A DNA stretch of 14,747 bases from Sulfurimonas sp. (GCA_003978475.1 QNZR01000098.1:1-14747), one strand, 5' to 3'; shown: positions 1-6,753, counted from the stretch's first letter. Notes: a model not told the origin generated them from the sequence alone. Made by a program: numbers and translations.

Positions 1-403
1 CACGACCTGAACCAAAACCGATCTCAATATGGATGTTGCGGTCTTGGGGAAACTGTTTGAGAAAAAATGCAATAGGCTTGAGTGCCCCTACTTCTTGAAA
101 GTGACTATTTTTTTCTATGGCAGGAACATTGGAGTCTAAAACGTTTGCATCAGTCAGCGTAACGTAATCCAGCAGAGCCGTATGCATAAGATATGCAGGA
201 GAAGGACGGGTGATTTTATCACTTTTAATCAGTCGTTTCGCTCCCTCTTTACGCAGAATAAAAAATTTCTTTTGTTCGACTTCTACGGCAATAAGCTGCT
301 CTTGCGAATGGTTGACATTGGTCGCAATAAACTCGAAACGACTGGCGCCGACATGACAGGGAATGCCTGCTTGTCTACGCTCTTCAAGATGAATATGGGG
401 CAT
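1..403 (-). CDS. trmB: tRNA (guanine-46-N7)-methyltransferase TrmB, partial (N-terminal part)
   Basis: The gene is cut by the left edge of the window; about 134 N-terminal residues are visible. The frame begins MPHIHLEERR and ends at the edge with IHIEIGFGSGR, the glycine-rich SAM-binding motif I of the TrmB family, which methylates N7 of G46 in the tRNA variable loop. Roughly 120 residues precede motif I. This fits my recollection that Campylobacterota TrmB proteins carry an N-terminal extension compared with the short E. coli enzyme. The ATG at 403 lies 11 bases after the stop of the upstream FN3 lipoprotein gene, with only a weak AGG upstream, so expression is probably operonic. The reading frame is seen directly; the function rests on motif I, the extension and the conserved gene order. 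Confidence 0.85.
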   Translation of the reverse strand, partial: MPHIHLEERRQAGIPCHVGASRFEFIATNVNHSQEQLIAVEVEQKKFFILRKEGAKRLIKSDKITRPSPAYLMHTALLDYVTLTDANVLDSNVPAIEKNSHFQEVGALKPIAFFLKQFPQDRNIHIEIGFGSGR

Positions 404-414
404 AAAACAATAGC

Positions 415-1671
415 CTATTTTGATTCAAAAGAGATCTCGACTGCCTCGGACGGCTGTGATTTGACACCGTTGGCATCAACAGCATAGATCTGATATTCGT
501 AGAGAATATCGGGAGCAATATTGGTATCGGTTAGTTCGGTCTTTTGAATATTATCAATGTGACTGGTACTTTTAGAGAGCCAACCGCTTCGCGATGTTTT
601 AACCAAAGTATAGCTTTTGGTGCGACGGTCCGCGCGTTTCCAGCTTAAATAGACGGCATTGTTAATGAGCTCTGCTTTGAAATTTTTGGGTGTTTTTGGC
701 TTACCCAAAGTGCTGCCGTAGGTAGGTGGATGACTTTTTTGACTCTCAAGCCCGTCACGATCGACAACGCTGATACGGTAGTAATAACCCACTCCGTCTT
801 TGTTAATGCGGTCAACATAACTGGTTTGACGGGTTTTTTTGACACGTCTAAAATGCCCGTCGCTGCTGACGGCACGATAGATATTGTAGTAGTCAATCTC
901 TTTGTCGGTGCTGGGAGTCCATGAGATGGTGATCTGTTTGACTGCTTCGGTGGTTGCCGTGACTCCTGTTACCGTCGGAGGAAGCGGTTTGGTCGTCACC
1001 TGAACCGTTTCGCTCGGCCGTGATTTCAGATGATCAAAGGTAATGGCTCGAATGCGATACTTATAGACTTTGTCATCTTTAAGATCTTCATCAATGTACT
1101 CGGCATTGAGGCGTCCTTTGACGGTGGTAATAATTTCCCATTCCGGATCATCCAGAGTTTGACGCTGAATTTCGTAGGCGACAACTTTGGGGTTGGTGTG
1201 CGGTCTCCAGATGAGCTTGGCTTTGCGTGGCATATTGCCGATAGAGCTAAAAAAGCTGACGGATTTTAGAAGCGGCAGCGTGCTGACCTTGACCGTTTTG
1301 CTCGGGTGAGACTCGGCGCCGTCCTGGTTAAATGAGGTAAAGACATACCGGTACTGGGTATTGGGCATCACATCGGTATCGACATAATGGGTGACATTTT
1401 TGTTATAAATGCGTTTGATGAGATGCAGTTTGGTACTATCGTTTTTTTTAGGATGGTTTCGGTAGATGGCAATACCGGCAACACGAGGATGTTGTAACGG
1501 TTTCCACTCGAAAGCAATCGCATTCATATCAACCAAAGTTCCGTTGATACTGACTATGGGAAGTGACGAATCCAGTACGGCTTTGTGCGACGCAGAAGGC
1601 GTTTTGGAACAGCCGTTAAAGAGTAAAACCGCTAAAGTGGCGGTCAAAATGATGTGGAGCAATGATCTCAT
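415..1671 (-). CDS. flpA: FlpA-like lipoprotein with four fibronectin type III domains
   Basis: This is a 418-residue protein if started at the ATG at 1671. That start has a good Shine-Dalgarno (AAGGA, 8 bases upstream) inside the end of the upstream pseudouridine synthase gene. A TTG at 1701 is in frame but less convincing. Residues 1-20 form a signal peptide ending LLFNGC, a type II (lipoprotein) cleavage site with Cys21 as the lipidated residue. Four FN3 repeats follow at about 38-132, 133-230, 231-326 and 327-418, each with the conserved Trp and the late Tyr-x-Tyr/Arg pattern. Gene order (rluD-like, FN3 lipoprotein, trmB) matches the locus of C. jejuni FlpA, a fibronectin-binding adhesin. 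Domain 2 contains WRPHTNPKV (155-163), resembling the fibronectin-binding segment I recall for FlpA. In a free-living relative the ligand is unknown. The gene overlaps its upstream neighbour by 56 bases. Confidence 0.8.
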   Translation of the reverse strand: MRSLLHIILTATLAVLLFNGCSKTPSASHKAVLDSSLPIVSINGTLVDMNAIAFEWKPLQHPRVAGIAIYRNHPKKNDSTKLHLIKRIYNKNVTHYVDTDVMPNTQYRYVFTSFNQDGAESHPSKTVKVSTLPLLKSVSFFSSIGNMPRKAKLIWRPHTNPKVVAYEIQRQTLDDPEWEIITTVKGRLNAEYIDEDLKDDKVYKYRIRAITFDHLKSRPSETVQVTTKPLPPTVTGVTATTEAVKQITISWTPSTDKEIDYYNIYRAVSSDGHFRRVKKTRQTSYVDRINKDGVGYYYRISVVDRDGLESQKSHPPTYGSTLGKPKTPKNFKAELINNAVYLSWKRADRRTKSYTLVKTSRSGWLSKSTSHIDNIQKTELTDTNIAPDILYEYQIYAVDANGVKSQPSEAVEISFESK

Positions 1672-2590
1672 TAAGTATTTCCTTCTCAAATTCTTGGTCA
1701 ATAAATGTCTGCATCTCTTCAGCTATCGGAGCACAAAATTCCATGGTTTCGCCGGAGGAAGGGTGTACCAGATAGAGCAGATAGGCATGGAGTAAAATTC
1801 TGTTGATTTTATCTTTTTTGCTCTTAAGAGCATATAAATGATCGCCTTCAATATGACGGCTTATGGATTCAAGATGTACCCGAATCTGATGGGTTCTGCC
1901 GGTAAATAATTTACATGTAATTAATTCCAGGCTTTCATCACGACTCGGGTAGAGCTTTTTAAAGAGCGTTTGTGCGCTTTTACCATGCTCGGTAATACCC
2001 ATTTTCAGACGGTTGTGGGAGCTTCTTCCAATGGGTTTGTCAATGTAGGTAAAGGTCTCTTTTAGCAGTGGAGAGATGACAGCTAGATAGTAACGTCCCA
2101 TACTTTTGTCCTGTAGTTGTAGTGAGAGTTTTTCATGGGCTTCATTGGTTTTGGCAACGACCATAACCCCGCTGGTACCCCGATCGAGCCGGTGGACAAT
2201 ACCGTGGCGCTCTTCGCCGCTGATGGTAGAGAGGCGAATGTTTTTGTGCTTGAGCCAATCGACAAGTGTCGGCTCTTTGACACTGGCGGCAGGATGAACG
2301 GTCAGGTTACTGGGTTTGTTGATGACTAAAATAGCATCATCTTCATAGAGAATGTCAACCTCAAAATCAATGTTCTGTGCCGGGGTAACTTCGGGTTCGG
2401 GAAAGTTGACGCCAATATGCTGGTTGCCTTTGAGTTTAAGCCCGGGTTTTGTAACCGTAGTGCCTTCAACCGTGACATGACCGTTTTTAATGAGATGGGC
2501 AACCTGGTTGCGGGGTTCTTGCAGTGTCTGTGCCAAAAACGTGTCGAGTCGAGATGCGTTATGGACCTGAAAGGTTGCAGTTTGGCTCAT
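1616..2590 (-). CDS. rluD: RluA/RluD-family 23S rRNA pseudouridine synthase
   Basis: This 324-residue protein has the standard layout: an N-terminal S4-like RNA-binding segment (about 11-60, SRLDTFLAQ...VAHLIKNGHVTVEG) followed by the RluA catalytic domain. The catalytic loop HGIVHRLDRGTSG (129-141) carries the expected catalytic Asp136; GRTHQIRVHL (231-240) is the second conserved block. It isomerises uridine to pseudouridine in RNA. RluD of large-subunit rRNA is the best guess, but RluA/RluC/RluD specificity cannot be settled by eye. The ATG at 2590 has AAAGGT about nine bases upstream. It is the first gene of the minus-strand operon with the FN3 lipoprotein and trmB, divergent from rodA with only 65 bases between them. 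A TTACATGTAA palindrome lies in frame at 1911-1920 (codons for ITCK). Confidence 0.88.
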   Translation of the reverse strand: MSQTATFQVHNASRLDTFLAQTLQEPRNQVAHLIKNGHVTVEGTTVTKPGLKLKGNQHIGVNFPEPEVTPAQNIDFEVDILYEDDAILVINKPSNLTVHPAASVKEPTLVDWLKHKNIRLSTISGEERHGIVHRLDRGTSGVMVVAKTNEAHEKLSLQLQDKSMGRYYLAVISPLLKETFTYIDKPIGRSSHNRLKMGITEHGKSAQTLFKKLYPSRDESLELITCKLFTGRTHQIRVHLESISRHIEGDHLYALKSKKDKINRILLHAYLLYLVHPSSGETMEFCAPIAEEMQTFIDQEFEKEILNEIIAPHHFDRHFSGFTL

Positions 2591-2655
2591 GGGTATATTA
2601 CCTTTAGTATGTTACAATTTAACAATAATTTGAGTAGAAAATCGGAGTAGTATCC
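2591..2655. promoter_or_regulatory. Divergent promoter region between rluD-like gene and rodA
   Basis: This is 65 bases of AT-rich DNA between divergent starts. On the plus strand TACAAT at 2613-2618 is a plausible -10 box for rodA, and GGAG at 2644-2647 is its ribosome binding site. On the minus strand AAAGGT serves rluD. Both transcripts must start within this interval. The -10 is a visual call; no clear -35 hexamer is seen, which is common in Campylobacterota promoters. Confidence 0.45.
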
Positions 2656-3765
2656 TTGAGGAAACTTGATCGGCGTATTTTAGCACACTTTGATTTTGTC
2701 TCCATTATTTTAATTATTCCGCTGGTGGTAATTTCACAATGGCTTATTGGCGAGATTGCGCCGACACTGGCACAAAAACATCTGGTATATGTGGGTGTGG
2801 CGGTGATTGTTTTTATGCTTTTTTTCCTGCTTCCGATTCGTCGGTTCAGCTGGCTCATTCCCATTTTTTACTGGCTCAATATTTTACTGCTGGTTGCCGT
2901 AGAGTTCTTCGGACATGCCCGCCTTGGGGCACGACGATGGATCGAGATACCTTTTATTGATTTTACCGTTCAGCCTTCGGAGATTATGAAACCGGCATTT
3001 ATTTTGATGCTTGCCTACCTCATCAGTAAAAATCCCCCTTCACTGCAGGGATACAATGCTAAGGAGTTTGCTAAAATATCATTCTATATTTTACTGCCGT
3101 TTTTTCTTATTGCCAAACAGCCCGACTTGGGAACGGCAATTGTGTTGTTGCTGCTGGGGTTTTGCATTCTCTTTTTTGTCGGAGTCAACTGGAAGGTCTT
3201 GGCAACATTAATTGGGACATTGGTTATCTCGATGCCCCTGCTTTACACGCAGCTTCACGATTATCAGAAAAAACGCATTACCGATTTTGTTGCGGAGAAA
3301 CCCTCGTACCATGTGCAGCAGTCCATCATTGCGGTTGGTTCGGGTGGATTTACAGGCAAAGAGAAAGAGAATGCCACCCAGACACAAATGAAATTTTTGC
3401 CGATTGCTTCGAGTGACTTTATTTTTGCCTATGTGGCGGAGCGGTTTGGTTTTTTGGGTGCTTTTGGGCTGATTTTGCTCTATGCTCTATTGATTTTGCA
3501 TCTGTTGAGTCTTGCGGTGTGGAATCAAGATTATTATATTAAAGTGCTCGCATCGGGTATTTCATTTCTCATTTTTATTTATATGACGGTCAATATCTCC
3601 ATGACCATTGGTTTTGCCCCGGTTGTAGGGGTACCGCTACCGATGTTTAGTTACGGAGGAAGTAGCTTTGTCAACTTCATGGTCCTTTTTGCCATTATGC
3701 AAAATCTTATTGTCTTTCGTTTTCGCCATATGTATGATGATCGCGGTAAAAAGAGTTTTGTCTAA
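2656..3765 (+). CDS. rodA: RodA, SEDS-family peptidoglycan glycosyltransferase
   Basis: This 369-residue polytopic membrane protein has about ten hydrophobic segments. SEDS-family signatures are present: RLGARRWIEI...QPSEIMKPAFIL (90-117), KQPDLGTA (154-161), and VGVPLPMFSYGGSS (324-337), close to the family C-terminal motif. Asp254 in FLPIASSDFIFAYVAERFG corresponds to the catalytic aspartate of SEDS polymerases. RodA polymerises lipid II into glycan strands in the elongasome with PBP2, giving rod shape. The short linker and the RodA-like QPSE/SYGGSS blocks favour RodA over FtsW. The start is a TTG at 2656, supported by GGAG eight bases upstream; no better ATG exists at the 5' end. It is divergent from the rluD-flpA-trmB operon, as in C. 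jejuni and H. pylori from memory. Confidence 0.9.
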   Translation: MRKLDRRILAHFDFVSIILIIPLVVISQWLIGEIAPTLAQKHLVYVGVAVIVFMLFFLLPIRRFSWLIPIFYWLNILLLVAVEFFGHARLGARRWIEIPFIDFTVQPSEIMKPAFILMLAYLISKNPPSLQGYNAKEFAKISFYILLPFFLIAKQPDLGTAIVLLLLGFCILFFVGVNWKVLATLIGTLVISMPLLYTQLHDYQKKRITDFVAEKPSYHVQQSIIAVGSGGFTGKEKENATQTQMKFLPIASSDFIFAYVAERFGFLGAFGLILLYALLILHLLSLAVWNQDYYIKVLASGISFLIFIYMTVNISMTIGFAPVVGVPLPMFSYGGSSFVNFMVLFAIMQNLIVFRFRHMYDDRGKKSFV

Positions 3766-3818
3766 ATCAGTAGTTTATAAGATTTTTTCCCGTAAAATTG
3801 CACGTCTTAAACAGATAG

Positions 3819-3895
3819 GGGTCATTAGCTCAGTTGGTTAGAGCCCTCCGCTCATAACGGAGTGGTCGAGTGTTCGAGTCACTCATGACCCACCA
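3819..3895 (+). tRNA. tRNA with CAT anticodon (tRNA-Ile2 or elongator tRNA-Met)
   Basis: A complete 77-base cloverleaf can be drawn. The acceptor stem GGGTCAT (3819-3825) pairs with ATGACCC (3885-3891). The D stem is GCTC/GAGC. The anticodon stem CTCCG (3846-3850)/CGGAG (3858-3862) holds loop CTCATAA with anticodon CAT at 3853-3855. The T stem GAGTG/CACTC holds loop TTCGAGT. Discriminator A3892 is followed by an encoded CCA (3893-3895). It is not initiator tRNA, because position 1 pairs normally and there are no three G:C pairs at the base of the anticodon stem. The overall look (CTCATAA loop, TGGTC variable loop) leans to tRNA-Ile2, whose C34 is converted to lysidine by TilS, but elongator Met is not excluded. 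Confidence 0.93.
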
Positions 3896-4053
3896 TCAAT
3901 GTCTCACGCCGCCAATTTCTTGAATTCCACTAAGCCAGCAACACCAGTCTCCGTAGCCGATTGCAGTGAATTTTTGATGTTTCTTTCAAAATATTTGCAG
4001 TGATTGGACAACAAGGTAAGGTATACTATGTCAAATGAAACAATGGGTGTGCC
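3896..4053. other. Intergenic region between tRNA and HAD gene, holding a leader ORF
   Basis: These 158 bases show no obvious terminator for the tRNA. On the minus strand a frame stays open from the HAD gene to a TGA at 3904-3906, ending in ATETGVAGLVEFKKLAA; it has no convincing start, so I treat it as unexplained. On the plus strand the last 26 bases hold the 9-codon ORF described separately. Confidence 0.3.
4014..4022 (+). promoter_or_regulatory. Strong Shine-Dalgarno serving the leader ORF rather than the HAD gene
   Basis: AAGGTAAGG spans 4014-4021 and lies six bases before the ATG at 4028. The HAD start codon at 4054 has no comparable site, so ribosomes probably reach it after translating the leader ORF. 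Confidence 0.5.
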
Positions 4054-4057
4054 ATGA
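4028..4057 (+). CDS. Nine-codon leader ORF (MSNETMGVP) overlapping the HAD start
   Basis: ATG at 4028 follows a strong AAGG Shine-Dalgarno by six bases and reads MSNETMGVP before a TGA at 4055-4057. That TGA overlaps the ATG (4054-4056) of the downstream HAD gene as ATGA, the classic arrangement for translational coupling. The peptide itself resembles nothing I know and need not function as a protein. The alternative is that the ATG at 4028 is used by chance and the HAD gene is initiated weakly by itself. Confidence 0.4.
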   Translation: MSNETMGVP

Positions 4058-4689
4058 AACAATATCTGCTTTTTGACAATGACGGTGTGTTGGTGGAGAC
4101 TGAGATATGGTACTATCGTGCCAGTGCTGAAGTGCTTTATGACATGGGTATTGTGATGGATGAAGCGAGTTATAAAGAGATCATGGTCAACGGCTTAAGC
4201 AGTTTCGTATTGGCTGAACGTGCCGGATTTGATGCGATGAGTGTCGCTCGGGCACGTGATCGACGTAATGAGCGGTATCAGTACTATTTGGAGCATGAAG
4301 ATATTGCCATCTCAGGAGTTCAAGAGGTTCTCAAAAGACTCAGCAGCCGCTACCGAATGGGCATTGTGACAACATCACGCCGTGTTGATTTTGAGCTCAT
4401 TCACCGTAACCGAGGTATTGCAGATATGATGGAGTTTGTTTTGTGTGTTGAAGACTATCCCCGATCCAAACCTCACCCTGATCCCTATCTTAAGGGATTG
4501 GCATCTTTTCAGGCACAAGCACACGAGGCGCTTGTCATCGAAGATTCAGAACGGGGTCTGCGTGCTGCCGTTGCTGCCAATATTGATACGGTCATTGTGA
4601 CCAATGCCTTTACCGCGTCACATGATTTTTCCAAGGCTACCCATCGGATTGAGACGCTGAAGGAACTTGAAGATTTATTGAGTTTTTAA
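4054..4689 (+). CDS. HAD-superfamily phosphatase/phosphomutase (subfamily IA)
   Basis: This 211-residue cytoplasmic protein carries all four HAD motifs. Motif I is LLFDNDGVLVETE with nucleophile Asp8 and acid/base Asp10. Motif II is IVTTS around 104-108. Motif III Lys139 lies in RSKPHPDPY. Motif IV is VIEDSERG with Glu163/Asp164 for Mg2+ binding. The alpha-helical cap inserted after motif I (about 18-85) is the C1 type seen in phosphoglycolate phosphatase, beta-phosphoglucomutase and small sugar-phosphate phosphatases; the KPHPDPY segment is typical of that group. Substrate cannot be assigned. The start codon overlaps the stop of a 9-codon ORF that has its own good ribosome binding site, so translation is probably coupled. 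The stop lies next to a TTACATGTAA palindrome. Confidence 0.85.
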   Translation: MKQYLLFDNDGVLVETEIWYYRASAEVLYDMGIVMDEASYKEIMVNGLSSFVLAERAGFDAMSVARARDRRNERYQYYLEHEDIAISGVQEVLKRLSSRYRMGIVTTSRRVDFELIHRNRGIADMMEFVLCVEDYPRSKPHPDPYLKGLASFQAQAHEALVIEDSERGLRAAVAANIDTVIVTNAFTASHDFSKATHRIETLKELEDLLSF

Positions 4690-4690
4690 A

Positions 4691-4719
4691 TTACATGTAA
4701 ATTATAATTTTGTTACAAT
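4691..4719 (+). promoter_or_regulatory. Putative promoter of the RDD gene with TTACATGTAA over the -35 position
   Basis: TACAAT at 4714-4719 is a plausible -10 box 25 bases before the RDD start. The hexamer 17 bases upstream is TTACAT (4691-4696), the left half of a TTACATGTAA palindrome. A protein bound to the palindrome would occlude or contact RNA polymerase here. Visual call only. Confidence 0.35.
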
Positions 4720-4744
4720 GGGCACAAAAAGAGCAGGGTAGATA

Positions 4745-5176
4745 ATGGAGCAGCAAGAGCGTCATAGCCGTACGGTGGAGTATGCGGGTTTTATAGTGAG
4801 ATGGGTGGCATTTACCATAGACAATGCGCTGTTTGCGCTTATTACTATTGCTTTGCTGTTTCTTTTTCCCAATTTTGAAGATCCGTTACCCGTGGGTATC
4901 TACAGAGCGCTCATTACGGTTGTTATTATTGCTGCAACCATTGCTATGTGGGTAAAGTTTGACGGTGCCACACCGGGAAAAAAATTTATGAAAATCAAAG
5001 TTGTCGATGCTGATACCCTCGATACCATTGATGCCAAAACCGGTATGAAACGGTATGTGGGATACCTGCTTTCGAGCATCATGCTGCTAGCGGGGTTTGC
5101 CATGGTACTTTTTTCTGCAAAAAAGCAGGCCTTTCACGATAAATTTGCCAATACTCTTGTCATACACAGCTCGTGA
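4745..5176 (+). CDS. RDD family membrane protein
   Basis: This 143-residue protein fits the RDD family in length and motif order. The first conserved Arg/Asp pair is in IVRWVAFTIDNALFAL (near 18-32), starting transmembrane helix 1. A second hydrophobic helix follows around 53-68. After it comes the cytoplasmic signature ATPGKKFMKIKVVD (about 75-90), then a third helix (about 105-123) and the closing KKQAFHDKFANTLVI with the third conserved Asp. RDD proteins are small inner-membrane proteins of mostly unknown role; some have been linked to Na+/H+ exchange. ATG at 4745 has AGGG about eight bases upstream. It is convergent with the 56-aa ORF on the minus strand, with six bases between stops. Function of this member is not known. 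Confidence 0.85.
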   Translation: MEQQERHSRTVEYAGFIVRWVAFTIDNALFALITIALLFLFPNFEDPLPVGIYRALITVVIIAATIAMWVKFDGATPGKKFMKIKVVDADTLDTIDAKTGMKRYVGYLLSSIMLLAGFAMVLFSAKKQAFHDKFANTLVIHSS

Positions 5177-5182
5177 GGCCGT

Positions 5183-5353
5183 TTAGTTTTTAGCAGCGTG
5201 AGAGATCTTTTCAAGGGTAGATTTCGGCTTTTTAATCGATCCGTATTGCTGATTCTTTTTAATGGGTGTGACAAATGCCAAAAGAACAAAGATAAAGGCA
5301 AAAACAATGCTGCTCAAAATAGTGAGAATCAGTTTGAGTTTATAATCTTGCAC
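5183..5353 (-). CDS. Small single-span membrane protein (56 aa), unrecognised
   Basis: The frame runs from a GTG at 5353 to a TAA at 5183-5185 and encodes 56 residues beginning MQDYKLKLILTILSS. It has one strong hydrophobic helix (about 8-29) followed by a basic tail with IKKPKSTLEKISHAAKN. The case for a real gene is the very good ribosome binding site, AAGGAG five bases before the GTG, plus a clean topology (short N-terminus, one helix, positive C-terminus) and a fit exactly between the convergent RDD gene and the divergent nuclease-like gene. It is not recognisable as a known family. A lysine-rich end after the helix suggests a cytoplasmic C-terminus. Confidence 0.65.
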   Translation of the reverse strand: MQDYKLKLILTILSSIVFAFIFVLLAFVTPIKKNQQYGSIKKPKSTLEKISHAAKN

Positions 5354-5407
5354 CGGATCTCCTTGCTTTTTCTTCTCTATTTATACACTTTTAACCTTTA
5401 AGACTTT

Positions 5408-5917
5408 ATGATAGCTGTGATGAAAAATGTTTACCTAATATTTTTAGTTGGATATGTCTCGTTAGCACTATCGGCCGAACCGACATTGGGTATTGTGACC
5501 GGGGTCTTGAGTAATAATGAGATAGCGTTCACCATTAACGGCAGTGCTGTGACGTGCCAAAATTACGGTATTGTGACCCTCGATGAGATCGAGGGTTTAG
5601 ACACTACATGTAAACAGCGTCTGGTGACATTTCAACGTCAGCATCCCCGGTACCGTTATTTTTCACAAACCCATCTAAAGCGCTACCAGCAGTATCATCT
5701 TGAGAGGGTGGATGCGCGGCGGTGTATCGTGTATGCACAAGGAAGAAAAAGTCTTGCAGAACTGTTATTGGAAGCGGGACTTGCGGTGGCGACTCCGAGT
5801 GCTCAGGCGACCATGATCGACTATCAGTATCAGCGGTCGGTACGCCGTGCCAGAGCATTGCAAAAAGGGATTTACTCGGATGTTCTTTTGCGAAGCTGCG
5901 TGCAACGTCTACCCTAG
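5408..5917 (+). CDS. Secreted or periplasmic SNase-like (thermonuclease-fold) protein
   Basis: This 169-residue protein has an N-terminal signal peptide (about 1-23, hydrophobic YLIFLVGYVSLALS then AEP). The C-terminal half aligns by eye with the end of staphylococcal nuclease. RVDARRCIVYAQGRKSLAELLLEAGLAVA (about 100-128) parallels the GRTLAYIYADG...EALVRQGLAKV block and keeps an Arg at the position of catalytic Arg87. YQRSVRRARALQKGIYSD parallels the terminal helix and IW motif. The N-terminal half is too diverged to locate the other catalytic residues (Arg35, Glu43), so nuclease activity is uncertain. Four cysteines (50, 68, 106, 164) would allow two disulfides in the periplasm. No clear Shine-Dalgarno is seen; ATG at 5420 is an alternative start. 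It is divergent from the 56-aa membrane protein gene. Confidence 0.6.
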   Translation: MIAVMKNVYLIFLVGYVSLALSAEPTLGIVTGVLSNNEIAFTINGSAVTCQNYGIVTLDEIEGLDTTCKQRLVTFQRQHPRYRYFSQTHLKRYQQYHLERVDARRCIVYAQGRKSLAELLLEAGLAVATPSAQATMIDYQYQRSVRRARALQKGIYSDVLLRSCVQRLP

Positions 5918-5929
5918 CAAGGGGTGTAT

Positions 5930-6232
5930 TTACGTCTCTTCGGTGTTGGTTAGGTAGATCCAGTACTCTTGATGCGTGTAGCCGCGATTAAGAAAATAGA
6001 TCTGTAAAATGGCAACCCGGTAAAGGGTGATGAACATTTTAGCATAGGGGATGAACAGTGAAAGTTTAACAAACAGCGACTGCTCTTTGTCCCCTTTAGA
6101 GCGCATCATTTGCTCCAAGCCGATGTTTTTGCTCAAATAGAGACCAAAAAGAATGGAAAAGACAAAATTGACGATGAGTCCGAAAATCATATACGCCGCC
6201 AAATCCTGCTCAAACATACCTGCAATCATCAT
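5930..6232 (-). CDS. Small predicted membrane protein downstream of ppa, unrecognised
   Basis: This 100-residue protein has one clear transmembrane segment (about 14-33, MIFGLIVNFVFSILFGLYL) and a second hydrophobic stretch around 55-80 (LFIPYAKMFITLYRVAILQIYFL), separated by a charged loop rich in Lys, Glu and Met. The ATG at 6232 lies two bases after the stop of ppa, so it is probably translated by coupling; no independent ribosome binding site is visible. Its stop is 12 bases from the convergent SNase-like gene, with no obvious terminator hairpin between. I do not recognise a family. Confidence 0.7.
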   Translation of the reverse strand: MMIAGMFEQDLAAYMIFGLIVNFVFSILFGLYLSKNIGLEQMMRSKGDKEQSLFVKLSLFIPYAKMFITLYRVAILQIYFLNRGYTHQEYWIYLTNTEET

Positions 6233-6234
6233 GG

Positions 6235-6753
6235 CTACTTTACGCTGTCAATGGCATCTTGTAAAATTTTGGTTGCCGCGGCTTTGTTCTGGAACTCTTT
6301 GACTTTGACCCATTTGTTTGGTTCGAGCATCTTATAGGTTTCAAAAAAGTTTTTAATTTTTGCCAATGTATGTGCCGGTACATCATCTAAATCGTTCATC
6401 TCATCGAATGTCGGATCAATTTTAGAAGTCGGTACGGCTAAAAGTTTCTCATCAATACCGCTTTCATCTTCCATAATCAGTACGCCGACCAGACGACAAT
6501 TGACGACGCTGCCCGCCTGCATGGGGTACTCGGTCAAGATCATAATGTCAGCAGGATCACCGTCTTGGGAGAGCGTCTGGTTGACAAAGCCGTAGTTGGC
6601 AGGGTAGTACATGGCCGAATGCATGACGCGATCAAGTACCAGAGCACCACTCTCTTTTTCGACTTCGTATTTAATGTTGGAACCGCAGGGAATTTCAATA
6701 ATCGCCTTGACGTTATCGGGGTTGTCTCCGTAACCAATTTTGTCTAAATTCAT
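6235..6753 (-). CDS. ppa: Inorganic pyrophosphatase (family I)
   Basis: This 172-residue protein has the length usual for soluble bacterial family I pyrophosphatase, which hydrolyses cytoplasmic PPi to drive biosynthesis. The signature DGDPADIMIL places the metal-binding Asp64, Asp66 and Asp69. IEIPCGSNIKYEVEK (19-33) and YYPANYGFVNQTL (49-61) are the flanking substrate-binding blocks, with the conserved Lys/Glu and Tyr residues. The C-terminal part keeps KNFFETYKMLEPNKWVKV (134-151), containing the phosphate-binding Tyr/Lys pair. It is transcribed divergently from oadG across 158 bases and is followed closely by a small membrane protein gene. Identification is secure from the motifs. Confidence 0.97.
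   Translation of the reverse strand: MNLDKIGYGDNPDNVKAIIEIPCGSNIKYEVEKESGALVLDRVMHSAMYYPANYGFVNQTLSQDGDPADIMILTEYPMQAGSVVNCRLVGVLIMEDESGIDEKLLAVPTSKIDPTFDEMNDLDDVPAHTLAKIKNFFETYKMLEPNKWVKVKEFQNKAAATKILQDAIDSVK

Noticed and set aside
182..487. Plus-strand 101-residue frame at the left edge
   Set aside because: It overlaps trmB and the FN3 lipoprotein gene on the opposite strand, both strongly supported.
5198..5401. Plus-strand 67-residue frame in the RDD/SNase gap
   Set aside because: It is the antisense shadow of the 56-residue minus-strand membrane protein, which has the much better ribosome binding site and topology.
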